Shown piece by piece: positions 25,865 through 34,711 of a stretch of DNA of 64,000 nt. Position 1 is the stretch's first letter. Each line of letters starts with the position of its first letter. Source of the DNA: Leucobacter luti (GTDB lineage: Bacteria > Actinomycetota > Actinomycetes > Actinomycetales > Microbacteriaceae). The notes beneath the pieces were generated by a model. That model was given only the letters and a program-made list of their open reading frames with translations. It had not been told where the DNA came from and did not search any database. Location: NCBI RefSeq assembly GCF_004217175.1, contig NZ_SHKI01000002.1:708130-772129 (forward strand), written 5' to 3'. A program made the position numbers and the translations under genes.

Positions 25865-26533
25865 ATGGAACCGCTTCGCCGCGCCCCGCTCGCGGACCAG
25901 GCTGCCGAGCTCCTGCTCGCCCGGATCCGCGCCGGTGAGTGGGCCCTCGGACAGAAGCTCCCGGGAGAGACCACACTCGCGCCGCAGCTCGGCGTCGGCC
26001 GCTCCACCGTGCGCGAGGCAATTCGGCAGCTCGCCGGTCGCGGCGTGCTCGCCTCCCGCCAGGGGGCCGGCGTTTTCGTCACCGCGCTCGACGCCCGCGA
26101 AGACTGGGACGCCGTGCTGCTGCGCTCGGGGATTGTCGCCGTGCTCGAGGCGCGTGCCGCGATTGAGACCGAGGCCGCCGCGCTCGCCGCAGCGCGCCGC
26201 ACGCCCGCCGACCTCCGCGCGATCCGGCGCGCGCTCGCGGGCCGCGGCGAGCGCCGGACCGAGATCGCCGCGCACGTTGACGCGGACACCGCGCTGCACC
26301 GCAGCATCGTCGCCGCGGCGCACAACGAGATCCTGCTCGAACTCTTCGACGGCTTCACCCCGCGGGTGCGCAAGGCGATGATCGAGATGCTCCGGATCCG
26401 CGCAGACTTCGGCAGCGACTCCGATCACGCGGCCCACGAGGAACTCGTCGCGGCGGTCACCGACCGCGACGCCGACCGCGCCGCGAGCCTCAGCCGCGCC
26501 CACCTGCGATCGCTCACGGAGGCTCTCACATGA
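25865..26533 (+). CDS. GntR-family regulator (FadR/FCD type)
   Basis: A 222-residue protein. It has an N-terminal winged helix (LPGETTLAPQLGVGRSTVRE, about 38-57) and a C-terminal all-alpha FCD-like ligand domain containing D..LHRSIVAAAHNEIL (~143). The ATG at 25865 follows CCGGAGG; upstream in-frame codons are rejected. It overlaps the ABC ATPase by 4 nt. A palindrome in its promoter suggests autoregulation. The effector, commonly a small carboxylate in this family, is unknown. Confidence 0.83.
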   Translation: MEPLRRAPLADQAAELLLARIRAGEWALGQKLPGETTLAPQLGVGRSTVREAIRQLAGRGVLASRQGAGVFVTALDAREDWDAVLLRSGIVAVLEARAAIETEAAALAAARRTPADLRAIRRALAGRGERRTEIAAHVDADTALHRSIVAAAHNEILLELFDGFTPRVRKAMIEMLRIRADFGSDSDHAAHEELVAAVTDRDADRAASLSRAHLRSLTEALT

Positions 26534-27333
26534 CCGACACCGTCATCGAACTCAGCGACGTCGACTTTCGCCGCAGCGGCGTCGAGATTCTGCGCGGGAT
26601 CACCCTCACGGTGCGCGCGGGGGAGCGCTGGGCGCTGCTCGGGCCAAACGGCGCGGGCAAGAGCACGATTCTCGGGTTCTGCGGGGCGCAGACGCACCCG
26701 AGCTCGGGGACGGCGCACGTGCTGGGGCACCGCCTCGGCAGGGTCGACATGCAGGCGCTGCGGCACGAGATCGGGCACGTGAACCCGCGGCACCCGCTCG
26801 GCTCGGCGCTCACGATGCGCGAGGTGGTGCTCACGGGGCTCACCGCCACGATCGAGCTTGCGATGCGCTGGGAGCCCACTGCCGCGGACCTGGCCAGCGC
26901 CGACGCCGCGATCGATCGAGTAGGCCTGGGGCACCGCCGCGACGCGCGATGGCCCACCATGTCGCAGGGGGAGCGCGGGCGCGCGCTCATCGCTCGCGCG
27001 CTCGTCGCGGCGCCGCGCCTGCTGCTGCTCGACGAGCCGACGACCGGGCTCGATGTCGCCGCGCGCGAGCAGTTTCTCGAGACCGTGGACGCCCTCGCGG
27101 AGACCGATCCGGAGCTCACCACGATCCTCGTGACCCACCACCTCGAGGAGCTCCCGGAGAGCACCACGCACGCCGTGGTGATCGCGCACGGCGAGATCGT
27201 CGCGGCCGGCCCGGTCGCTGAGGTGGTGACCACCGAGGTGATCTCGCGGGCGTTCGAGCACCCCATCAGGGTGTCGCGAGCCGACGGGCGGTGGGCGGCA
27301 CGCGCCGGCCGCGCGGCACCCCGCGCCGCCTAG
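26530..27333 (+). CDS. ABC transporter ATP-binding protein (ModF/YlmA-like)
   Basis: A 267-residue ATPase with Walker A GPNGAGKS (~42-49), signature MSQGERGRAL (~145), Walker B LLLLDEP (~165), a D-loop and the H-loop THHLEELP (~204). The arrangement resembles stand-alone ATPases of the ModF/YlmA group. There is no permease next to it, so it may work with a membrane partner elsewhere or act as a non-transport ATPase. ATGA overlap with the GntR gene shows co-expression. Confidence 0.8.
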   Translation: MTDTVIELSDVDFRRSGVEILRGITLTVRAGERWALLGPNGAGKSTILGFCGAQTHPSSGTAHVLGHRLGRVDMQALRHEIGHVNPRHPLGSALTMREVVLTGLTATIELAMRWEPTAADLASADAAIDRVGLGHRRDARWPTMSQGERGRALIARALVAAPRLLLLDEPTTGLDVAAREQFLETVDALAETDPELTTILVTHHLEELPESTTHAVVIAHGEIVAAGPVAEVVTTEVISRAFEHPIRVSRADGRWAARAGRAAPRAA

Positions 27334-27370
27334 CCCGCGCCCGACCCCACCGCCCGCGCCCCGCGAGCCG

Positions 27371-30300
27371 CTAGATCCGGAACTCCCACTCCTTGCTGAA
27401 CAGCGTCAGCCGCCAGTTCAGGTTGAACACCGTGAACTCGAGGATCTTCCAGCGGATCAGCTTCAGCTTCGCCTCGCCGATCAGCCCGAGGTCGGCGAAC
27501 ACCGCCACCTTCGCCTCGATCTGCCGCAGGTCGCTCGGGTGCGCGGCCGCCTCGCCCTGGACCCCGGCGCGCGCGAAGAGCGTGAGCTCCGGCCCCGCGA
27601 ATCCGTAGATCTTGCTGTCGTAGGTGACCTCGGGGCCCACCGCGACGAGTCCGGCGAGCGAGAGCGTGGTCGCCTCGCCGAGCGGCGTGAAGATCGGGCT
27701 CGGGTAGACGGTCTTCGGATCGTTCTTGATGCGGCGCAGCCCCAGCTCCGACGAGTATCTGAAGCCGAACTGGTCGGTGCGCGAGACCCCGATCAGTGGC
27801 ACCTCGGCCTGCGCCTTCATCTCGGCCGAGACGCCCACGCTGATCTTCAGCGCGTTCGTGATCACGATCGGGACCGGGCCGACGAAGAACGAGACCGTGG
27901 GCAGCCCGACGGCCGCGATCTGTTGCCTGAAGTTGAAGCGGTACTTCATCTCGAAGTAGATCTGAGCGGCCGCCTGCGCCTTGAGATCGGTGGTGAACTG
28001 GACCGTGAAGTCGTTCACGTTCACCCCCGTCGGAATCACCTTCCACTTGAACTTGAACGAGACGTCGAGCACAATGTCGAGCGAGACGGAGACCTGGCCG
28101 GAGGCCTGGATCGCGATCGCGGCCTTCGTTGCGAGCTTCGACCGCTTCGCCTGCTCCTGCTGCTCCTCGTCGTCGCCCGTCTGGTTGCGGAAGTTGAACT
28201 TGCCGTTCTCGTAGGCGATGAGCAGGTTTGCGTCCACCCCGAACGACCAGCTGCGGTGCAGCTCGGCGCGGAGCTGCTGCGCCTCCGCGCAGTCAGCCGG
28301 CGAGGGGACCGGGGTGCCGGCGACGGGGCTGAGCCACTCGCCGTCGTCGCCAATCTCCTCGCCCGTGGGTTCCTGGCCGTCGGCACCGGGGAGCCGGCAC
28401 TCGAGCTCGAACTGGCTCGGGTCCACGTCGTAGTCCGCGGGGTCGAGCTCCAGGTCGACGTCGTCGCCCGTGAACAGCTCGGCGTTGGTGCCGCCCACGC
28501 CCGGCGCCGACTCGAACGAGTCGGCCGGGATATCCGGTCCAAAGTTGCCGTCCTCGTCGGCGACCGCGTAGCTCGCGGTCATGAGCTCCGCCCCGTCGCC
28601 GGAGGCTGCCGGGAGGTCCTCGACCTCCACGCCCACGCCGTCGGTGAACTCGAAGGTGCCGTCGACGTCTGCCTGGTAGATCAGCTCGGCGAGGCTCACG
28701 GTGCTGGTGTCGACCAGCCAGGCCCCGTCAACGAGGTTGATCGCTGTGACGCGGCCGAGGAATCCCTCGGGGGTGCCGGGGGTGGCATCGCTCAGCACGA
28801 TGTCGCCGGGCTCGAGCGCCGGGGGTGTGGTGAACGAGATCCGGTGCTCGTCGAGCTGCACGAAGTCTGGGCGTGCCGGATCGGTGTTGAGCACCTGCGC
28901 CTCGTGCGTGACGACGGTGTCGTCCTCGTCTGCGGTGCTGACGGTCAGCGTGACGCGGTCCTCCGCCGCGGCGCGCTGTGGCTCGCCGCGGTCGAACACG
29001 CTGGCGATGTAGTCGAAGTCGCCGTCCTCCGGGGCGGCCGCCGTGAACGACCAGGTGACCTCGTCGGAGCCGTAGTTGAGCTCGGCGGTGCCGATGAAGC
29101 CGTCGCCCGGCGCGCTGGGCGAGCTGATCTCGATCCGATCGATCGAGTTTGAACCGGCGGTGACGGTGCCCTCGAGTGTGAAAGCACCGGTCTCGCTGAT
29201 GTTGACGGAGTCGAGGTCGCGCGGGGCAGTGATCTGCACCGTCGGCTGCTCCTCGGTCGGCTGGGCGACCGGCTCCGAGAGGAATCCGCCGAGCGGAAAC
29301 ACGCGCACATCCGCCGCGCCACGGCGGATGGTGAGCTGGGCGTGCTCGCTGCGCACCGGAACGAGGGCGAGCTGCGGGGCGGCACCGGCTGTCGCGTCGA
29401 CCGCGATTCCCTGCGCGCGGCCGCGCGGCGTGGCCGCCCACTCAAGCGTGCTGGTCTCGGCCGCCGGCGTCGTCCGCGTGCTCGGCTGGGCCGAGACGAG
29501 CGCGAGTTCGTAGCCGATGTCCTCCTGGTCGCTCAGCTGCAGCCGGGTCGCCTTGGCCCCCGCGCGGAGCTGGGCGGTGGCCTCTCCCACCTCGGTGCTT
29601 GCCACGTAGCTGCCAGTGCTGTTCGAGCGCGAGAGATCGCTGGGCGCCTCGGGCACCCAGCCGAGCACGTCGGCGCGGAGCGCGCCGCTGGCGCCCCCGG
29701 CGAGGCTCGCGAGCACGCCGCCGCGGGCGTCCGGCTCAACGACGGTGGTGACCACCGAGCGCCCAGCCGGCAGCGGGAAGCGCTGCTCGGGGCCGAACTC
29801 AAGCTCGGCGGCAGCGTCGAGGGTCACGTCGAGCGAGACGTAGACGCTGCGCACCTGCGTCGCCGGGACGCCGCCCTCGCCGGTAAGTCCGAACCACAGC
29901 GGGTCCGCGGTGAGCGCGGAGCCGCCGAGGCCCGCCCCGGTGTCGGCGCGAGTCGCCGGGGACTCGAGCGCGATGGTCGAGCCGGGCGCGTCGACGCTAC
30001 CGCTGAACGCGGCGAGCAGCTCGACGCGCACGGGGACTGCCTGGTCTGCCCAGAGCGAGACGTTGCCGGCGCTTGCCGGGAGCAGCGTTGTGGCCGAGGC
30101 GGTCGTGCCGGCGGCCGCGGCGAGCACCGGCGTGCCAGCCGTGTCGGCCGCCCCCGTGAAGACCGTGACGGCGGCGTCTGGCTGAGTGACCGTGACGCGC
30201 ACCAGGGCGGCGCGCTGCTCTGAGCCGAGCCCGGCGACGGCAACTCGGGTGGCCGGATCCGTGCTCAGGGCGTCGCCGCGGCCGAGCGTCGACTCGACGG

Positions 30301-30493
30301 CGGGGACGCTGCGCGGGGTGGGCGCGAAACCCGGGGTGCTCGCCGCCGTGATCGTCGAGGCGTTCTCGAGCGCGTCGGCCGGCATGGCGAACGCGGGGGA
30401 CGGTGCGATGAGCAGTGCGAGCGCCGCGGTGGTGACGCCGGCGATCAGCGACGTGGCGCGGCGCGCCGGGCCGCTGGTCCGATTCCGGATCAT
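27371..30493 (-). CDS. Large exported protein of unknown function
   Basis: A 1040-residue protein with an Arg-rich N-terminus, a hydrophobic stretch and a signal-peptidase site near SPAFA-MP (~36). Residues 60-400 are Ala/Val/Thr-rich beta-type sequence; an Ig-like or cadherin-like unit is suggested near 425-530 (VQITAPRDLDSVNISETGAF onward); acidic linkers occur near 640-720; the last ~300 residues alternate polar and hydrophobic residues (VSLDIVLDVSFKFKWKV and similar), as in beta-sandwich or lipid-facing beta structure. No sortase motif or membrane anchor. ATGA overlap with the upstream LSQTG surface protein suggests they act together. I do not recognise the family. Confidence 0.75.
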   Translation of the reverse strand: MIRNRTSGPARRATSLIAGVTTAALALLIAPSPAFAMPADALENASTITAASTPGFAPTPRSVPAVESTLGRGDALSTDPATRVAVAGLGSEQRAALVRVTVTQPDAAVTVFTGAADTAGTPVLAAAAGTTASATTLLPASAGNVSLWADQAVPVRVELLAAFSGSVDAPGSTIALESPATRADTGAGLGGSALTADPLWFGLTGEGGVPATQVRSVYVSLDVTLDAAAELEFGPEQRFPLPAGRSVVTTVVEPDARGGVLASLAGGASGALRADVLGWVPEAPSDLSRSNSTGSYVASTEVGEATAQLRAGAKATRLQLSDQEDIGYELALVSAQPSTRTTPAAETSTLEWAATPRGRAQGIAVDATAGAAPQLALVPVRSEHAQLTIRRGAADVRVFPLGGFLSEPVAQPTEEQPTVQITAPRDLDSVNISETGAFTLEGTVTAGSNSIDRIEISSPSAPGDGFIGTAELNYGSDEVTWSFTAAAPEDGDFDYIASVFDRGEPQRAAAEDRVTLTVSTADEDDTVVTHEAQVLNTDPARPDFVQLDEHRISFTTPPALEPGDIVLSDATPGTPEGFLGRVTAINLVDGAWLVDTSTVSLAELIYQADVDGTFEFTDGVGVEVEDLPAASGDGAELMTASYAVADEDGNFGPDIPADSFESAPGVGGTNAELFTGDDVDLELDPADYDVDPSQFELECRLPGADGQEPTGEEIGDDGEWLSPVAGTPVPSPADCAEAQQLRAELHRSWSFGVDANLLIAYENGKFNFRNQTGDDEEQQEQAKRSKLATKAAIAIQASGQVSVSLDIVLDVSFKFKWKVIPTGVNVNDFTVQFTTDLKAQAAAQIYFEMKYRFNFRQQIAAVGLPTVSFFVGPVPIVITNALKISVGVSAEMKAQAEVPLIGVSRTDQFGFRYSSELGLRRIKNDPKTVYPSPIFTPLGEATTLSLAGLVAVGPEVTYDSKIYGFAGPELTLFARAGVQGEAAAHPSDLRQIEAKVAVFADLGLIGEAKLKLIRWKILEFTVFNLNWRLTLFSKEWEFRI

Positions 30494-31230
30494 GCGTCAA
30501 CCCCCGAGTTCTGGCCGCCGCTGGTGCGGCGGCGCGCGCTGATGGCGAGCGCGGCGCCGGCGCCGAACAGCGCGAGTGCGCCGACGATGAGTGCCACGGG
30601 CGCTGCCCCGCCGGTCTGCGACAGGGTGCCCCCGTTGGTCGCCGCTGGGGCTGCCGTGCCGGAATCCGTGTCGGAATCCGTGCCGGATCCGCCATCGCTC
30701 GCCCCGTCAGATCCGCCCTCGCTGGAGCCGTCGGTACCGCCGTCGCTCCCGCCCCCGAGCACCGTCTCGAGCGTGATCCACCCGTCCATGCCGGCGTCCG
30801 CCGGGTCGAGGCGCACGGCGCGGTGCACGGCGTCCTCGATGATGGTGCCGTCCGCTGCCGCGAACGTGATCGCGAGGTCGGCCGTGACCGCGCGGTCGGT
30901 CGTGAACCGCGCGTCGAGCGCGCCAGCGCTCGCGGGGAAGCTGGCTCCGATTCCGGCCGGGGTGCGCGCTGCTGCGGCGTCGAGCCAGCCGGCGCCCTGC
31001 TGCACCGAGAGCGTTACGGCCGCAGCGGCCGCGGCGTCGCCCTCAAGGTCGAGCCAGACCTCGGCGGTGTCGGCCGGCGCGGTGACCGGCTGCGGGGCCG
31101 CGTGCGCTGCCGGCGCCGGCGCGAACGCAGCGGCGGCCATCGCTACGGCGCCGATCGCGATGAATCCGAGACTGAGGGATCGACTGGGTGCCCCGCGCCG
31201 TGCGCGGCGGGGCCGGGTAAAAACGTGCAT
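30490..31230 (-). CDS. Sortase-anchored small surface protein (LSQTG)
   Basis: A 246-residue protein. An Arg-rich signal peptide ends near APAAHA (~42). The mature part is a ~110-residue beta-rich domain, then a Gly/Ser/Asp-rich stalk (~155-200), then the cell-wall sorting signal LSQTG, a ~20-residue hydrophobic helix and a basic tail (SARRRTSG). LSQTG is a variant of LPxTG. The gene is leaderless (-10 TAGTAT six bases before the ATG). It is translationally coupled to the 1040-residue exported protein and may tether it. The family of the N-terminal domain is unknown. Confidence 0.78.
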   Translation of the reverse strand: MHVFTRPRRARRGAPSRSLSLGFIAIGAVAMAAAAFAPAPAAHAAPQPVTAPADTAEVWLDLEGDAAAAAAVTLSVQQGAGWLDAAAARTPAGIGASFPASAGALDARFTTDRAVTADLAITFAAADGTIIEDAVHRAVRLDPADAGMDGWITLETVLGGGSDGGTDGSSEGGSDGASDGGSGTDSDTDSGTAAPAATNGGTLSQTGGAAPVALIVGALALFGAGAALAISARRRTSGGQNSGVDA

Positions 31231-31234
31231 GCAC

Positions 31235-31266
31235 CGATACTATCGAGATATGTGGACGTAGTCCAA
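31235..31266 (-). promoter_or_regulatory. Palindrome-rich promoter of the surface-protein operon
   Basis: -35 TTGGAC (31266-31261), 18-bp spacer, -10 TAGTAT (31242-31237), then 6 nt to the ATG. Three small palindromes overlap it: CGATACTATCG (31235-31245), TATCGAGATA (31241-31250) and GGACGTAGTCC (31254-31264), suggesting a bound regulator. Confidence 0.65.
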
Positions 31267-31388
31267 ACTTGGCCCGAGTCCCTCAAGGGGCTCACGTGGC
31301 TCGTGGTCTCAGGAGGCTCGGGAAACTCGGGGAGCTGCGGGAACCTCGGGGCGCGGGAGCGTTTCGAGCGCGACCCGGCTCAGCGATT

Positions 31389-31841
31389 CTACGCGCGAGG
31401 CTCGGGCCGCAGCTCCGCGATCGCCGCCGCGATCCGGCGCTCGCGGGTTTCTGGTCGCTTCGCCTCGGCGATTCCGCGGGCGAGCTCCTTCCGCCGCGTA
31501 AACGAGAGCGCGTCGAACGCGTCGCGCAGCCCGGGATGCGCGACGAGGGCGTCGGCAAGCTCCTGCGGCACATCGACCGTGCGCTCGGCGGCGTCCAGCT
31601 CAATCTGTGCGGTGACCGTATCGCCGATGTCCACGCCGAGCTCGGCGCGCGCGGCCTTCGAGAGCCCGATGAGGTTGCGCCCGCCCATGCGCGCGAGTCG
31701 CAGTCGTGCCGTGCGTGAGCCGATGGTGACGCGCACCGCTGCGCGGCCGCCGCCGCCCAGGGCCGTGACCTGCGCGTCGCTCAGCTCGATCGCCGTTGCG
31801 GGCCCCTGCGGGGCAAGCTCGGTTTCGATGCTGAGGGTCAT
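31389..31841 (-). CDS. YdeI/OmdA-like protein with DUF1905 domain
   Basis: A 150-residue protein. The first ~90 residues form a DUF1905-like beta domain (VRVTIGSRTARLRLARMGG, GRNLIGLSKAARAELGVDIGD); the last ~50 have the YdeI/OmpD-associated pattern AFDALSFTRRKELARGIAEAKRPETRERRI. Relatives are tied to bacteriocin or antimicrobial-peptide tolerance, but the mechanism is not established. -10 TACGAT (31853-31848) lies 6 nt before the ATG, fixing the start; the long open frame upstream is a shadow of the dipeptidase region. Confidence 0.82.
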   Translation of the reverse strand: MTLSIETELAPQGPATAIELSDAQVTALGGGGRAAVRVTIGSRTARLRLARMGGRNLIGLSKAARAELGVDIGDTVTAQIELDAAERTVDVPQELADALVAHPGLRDAFDALSFTRRKELARGIAEAKRPETRERRIAAAIAELRPEPRA

Positions 31842-31889
31842 GCGGTAATCGTACTCCCGCTCGGCCCCGCCACGCCCTAGAGTGAGCCT

Positions 31890-32528
31890 ATGTGCGCCAG
31901 CTACGGCCTCGGGGGTGGCCCTCACGACCTCGAACTCACCTTTGATCTGCCCGCAATGCACGAGCCCGAGAGCCGGGCGGTGCTCGCCGAGTGGGCGCGC
32001 GAGCAGCACAGCACGGCCCGCATCACCGGCCGCAACGCGCGCAACCTCAACCCGCTCATCCACGCGGGCTTCGGCGCGCCCCGCGTGGACCTCGCGTGGT
32101 GGTGGCTGCACGTGGGTGGCGCGCCCGCGAAGTTCTCGGCGTTCAATGCCCGCGCAGACACGCTCACGCGCAAGTGGCGCGACCCGCTGCAGCGCCGCGC
32201 GATCATCCCGGCGAACTGGTACGTGGAGAAGGGGCACACCTTCGCGCTCCCCGGCGACGAGCTGTTCGGGGTGGCGGCGATCGTCACCCCCGTGGCGCAA
32301 CCGGGTGGCGAGACGCTGCTGAGCTACGCGATGGTGACGCGCGACGCGCTGGCCGAGGCGGCCACCGTGCACGGGCGCATGCCGCTGATCCTCGCCCGCG
32401 AAAGCCACGACGCCTGGCTCGACCCGCAGCGGCCCGGTGACGACGCCCTTGTCGCGACGGTGCTCGCTGCGTCGGACCCGCTCGCGGCGACGGCCACGGT
32501 CATCGCCGCGCCACCGGCGATAGTCTGA
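31890..32528 (+). CDS. SRAP-family abasic-site shield protein (YedK/HMCES-like)
   Basis: A 212-residue protein. Cys2, exposed after Met removal, forms the thiazolidine crosslink to abasic sites in single-stranded DNA. FNARADT (~88) provides the conserved Asn, WYVEKG (~111) carries the Glu and HGRMPLIL (~153) the catalytic His. All key residues of the family are present. -10 TAGAGT at 31878-31883 lies 6 nt before the ATG, so the mRNA is leaderless. It is divergent from the YdeI-like gene, sharing a ~48-bp intergenic region. Confidence 0.9.
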   Translation: MCASYGLGGGPHDLELTFDLPAMHEPESRAVLAEWAREQHSTARITGRNARNLNPLIHAGFGAPRVDLAWWWLHVGGAPAKFSAFNARADTLTRKWRDPLQRRAIIPANWYVEKGHTFALPGDELFGVAAIVTPVAQPGGETLLSYAMVTRDALAEAATVHGRMPLILARESHDAWLDPQRPGDDALVATVLAASDPLAATATVIAAPPAIV

Positions 32529-32582
32529 GACCACAGTACGAGGGGGAGCGGCGCGCGCCGTCCCCGGGGAAGGATCACGCAC

Positions 32583-33989
32583 ATGAGTCAGGATCAGAGC
32601 GCCATCGAGTCCGGGATCCGCGCGACGGTCGCCGCGCAGTTTGAGCGCACCATGGGGGACCTCGCGGATCTTGTCCGCATCCCCTCGGTGTCGTGGCCGG
32701 CGTTCGACGCGGCCCACGTTGCGCACAGCGCCGAGGCGATCGCCGCGCTGCTGCGCGAGACGGGCGTCTTCGACGTTGTCGATATTCGCCGCGCGCCAAT
32801 TGCAGGCGGCACTGAGCTCGGTCAGCCAGCGGTGGTGGCGCGGCGCGAGCCGAAGCCGGGCAAGCCGACGGTGCTGCTCTACGCGCACCACGACGTGCAG
32901 CCGCCCGGCAAGGATGAAGACTGGGATACCCCGCCCTTCGAGCCGACCGAGCGCAACGGTCGCCTGTACGGGCGCGGCGCCGCGGATGACAAGGCCGGCG
33001 TGATGTCGCACCTCGCGGCAATCCGCGCGTTCGCGGCGGCGGCCGAAGCCGAGGGGCGCGAGCTCGACCTCGGCATCGCTCTGTTCATCGAGGGCGAGGA
33101 GGAGTGGGCCTCGCAGTCGTTCGGCAACTTCCTGCGCGAGAACCGCGATCTGCTCGCCGCCGATGCGATCATCGTTGCCGACTCGAGCAACTGGGACTCC
33201 GAGACACCGGCGCTCACGGTGGCGCTGCGCGGCGCGGTCGCGTTCAACCTGCGCATCGCGACTCTCGACCACGCGTCGCACTCCGGGATGTTCGGCGGGG
33301 CCGTGCCAGACGGGATGCTCGCGGCCGTGCGCACGCTCGACGCGCTGTGGGACGCAGACGGCGCCGTCGCGGTGCCGGGCCTCGTGACCGCGGACCTCGA
33401 CCTCCCCGAGTACGGGGAGGAGCGGCTCCGCGAGGAGGCGGGCCTGCTCGACGGCGTGACCTCGATCGGCCGCGGCGAGATCCTCTCGCGGCAGTGGGCG
33501 CAGCCGGCAATCACCATCACCGGCATCGACGCACCCGACGTTGCGAACGCATCGAACACGCTGATCCCCAGCGTCCGCGTGCGCGTGAGCGCCCGGATCG
33601 CGCCGGGGCAGGATCCGGCCGCCGCGTACGCCGCGATTCAGCAGCACCTGCGCGACCACGCGCCGTTCGGCGCGCAGCTCAGTTTCGAGGACCCCGACTT
33701 CGGTCAGGCGTTCCTCGTGGACACGAGCGGCTGGGCCGTCGCCGAGGTGCGCGGGGCAATGGCCGATGCGTGGGAGCGCGAACCCGTAGACATCGGCGTG
33801 GGGGGCTCCATCCCCTTCATCGCCGAGCTCGTTGAGGAGTTCCCCGCGGCGCAGATTCTCGTCACGGGCGTCGAGGATCCGGACGGCCGCGCGCACAGCC
33901 CCAACGAGTCGCTGCACATCGCCTCGTTCAAGAAGTCGGTGCTCACCGAAGCGCTGTTCCTCGCGCGCCTGAACGACCGCGAGGTCTAG
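32583..33989 (+). CDS. M20-family dipeptidase
   Basis: A 468-residue cytoplasmic metallopeptidase cleaving dipeptides. YAHHDVQP (~100) gives the first metal His and the catalytic-site Asp; GRGAADDK (~132) has the bridging Asp; EGEEEWAS (~167) carries the catalytic Glu and a metal Glu; a lid domain follows at ~210-330; the final metal His is in AHSPNE (~440). GAAGGA precedes the ATG. It is followed by two strong hairpins. Confidence 0.9.
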   Translation: MSQDQSAIESGIRATVAAQFERTMGDLADLVRIPSVSWPAFDAAHVAHSAEAIAALLRETGVFDVVDIRRAPIAGGTELGQPAVVARREPKPGKPTVLLYAHHDVQPPGKDEDWDTPPFEPTERNGRLYGRGAADDKAGVMSHLAAIRAFAAAAEAEGRELDLGIALFIEGEEEWASQSFGNFLRENRDLLAADAIIVADSSNWDSETPALTVALRGAVAFNLRIATLDHASHSGMFGGAVPDGMLAAVRTLDALWDADGAVAVPGLVTADLDLPEYGEERLREEAGLLDGVTSIGRGEILSRQWAQPAITITGIDAPDVANASNTLIPSVRVRVSARIAPGQDPAAAYAAIQQHLRDHAPFGAQLSFEDPDFGQAFLVDTSGWAVAEVRGAMADAWEREPVDIGVGGSIPFIAELVEEFPAAQILVTGVEDPDGRAHSPNESLHIASFKKSVLTEALFLARLNDREV

Positions 33990-33997
33990 GCGTCAGA

Positions 33998-34027
33998 CTC
34001 CGGGCGTCTCCCGCGGGACGCCCGGAG
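33998..34027 (+). terminator. Hairpin terminator of the dipeptidase gene
   Basis: A perfect 10-bp stem, CTCCGGGCGT / ACGCCCGGAG, with a 10-nt loop, starts 9 bp after the stop codon. Confidence 0.7.
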
Positions 34028-34069
34028 CCTCTGCCCACGCCCCGGTGCGGCGCACCGGATGAAACACCT

Positions 34070-34100
34070 GAGGCCCCGGACGCACTGCGTCCGGGGCCTC
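34070..34100. terminator. Bidirectional terminator between convergent genes
   Basis: A perfect 14-bp stem (GAGGCCCCGGACGC / GCGTCCGGGGCCTC) with loop ACT lies between the dipeptidase gene and the end of mscL, and can serve both. Confidence 0.8.
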
Positions 34101-34118
34101 GGCCGGTTCTGGGTCGCG

Positions 34119-34598
34119 CTAGTGGCGGTGTGCGCCCGGGGTGTCCGTGCCGGGGTCGGCCGCGGGCGTCGCTGCCGGGGCAGCGGCAGCCGCCTCCGGG
34201 GGAGCCGCCTGCGCGCGCAGCAGATCACGGATCTCGGCGAGCAGCTCCTGCTCGGTCTCCGCCGTGGGCTCGCTCTCGGGCTCGCCGGCGACCTTGAGCG
34301 TCGCGTCGCGCAGCTTGTTCATCGGCAGCACGAACACGAAGTACACGACCGCGGCGACGATCAGGAAGTTGAGCACCGCGCCGATGAGTGCGCCAAACGC
34401 GATCGCGCCGCCGCCCGGCAGCCCAACCACGAGGGCGTCGTCGAGCGAGTCGGCCTTAAACACCATGCCGATGATCGGGTTGATCAGCGAGTCGACGACC
34501 TTCTGCACCACCGCGTTGAACGCGGCGCCAATGACGACCGCCACGGCCAGATCTACTACGTTCCCGCGGAGCAGGAACTCCTTGAACCCCTTGAACAT
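34119..34598 (-). CDS. mscL: Large-conductance mechanosensitive channel
   Basis: A 159-residue membrane protein opening under membrane tension to release solutes. It begins with MFKGFKEFLLRGNVVDLAV, the conserved N-terminal helix and TM1 start, has GAAFNAVV pore-lining residues, a periplasmic loop (~45-65), TM2 (~70-95) and a C-terminal acidic/Ala-Pro tail. The ATG at 34598 has AGGGGAG upstream; a ten-residue upstream extension is rejected. It ends at the shared terminator. Confidence 0.93.
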   Translation of the reverse strand: MFKGFKEFLLRGNVVDLAVAVVIGAAFNAVVQKVVDSLINPIIGMVFKADSLDDALVVGLPGGGAIAFGALIGAVLNFLIVAAVVYFVFVLPMNKLRDATLKVAGEPESEPTAETEQELLAEIRDLLRAQAAPPEAAAAAPAATPAADPGTDTPGAHRH

Positions 34599-34654
34599 TC
34601 GTCTCCCCTTCACTGAAGTCTCTGGCATCTACGTTAGCGGGAGCCGTGCACAGA

Positions 34655-34697
34655 CACACAGAGCCCCGCGCGAAAAACTCGCGCGGGGCTCTGTGTG
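34655..34697 (-). terminator. Very strong hairpin terminator
   Basis: A perfect 19-bp stem with a 5-nt loop (AAAAC on +) lies downstream of the DUF4190-like gene and upstream of mscL, isolating the two minus-strand units. Confidence 0.85.
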
Positions 34698-34711
34698 CGG
34701 TGCTGCGGAGA

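Noticed and set aside
31842..33917. N-terminal extension of the YdeI-like gene over the SRAP and dipeptidase genes
   Set aside because: A -10 box six bases before the ATG at 31841 and two real genes on the other strand rule it out.
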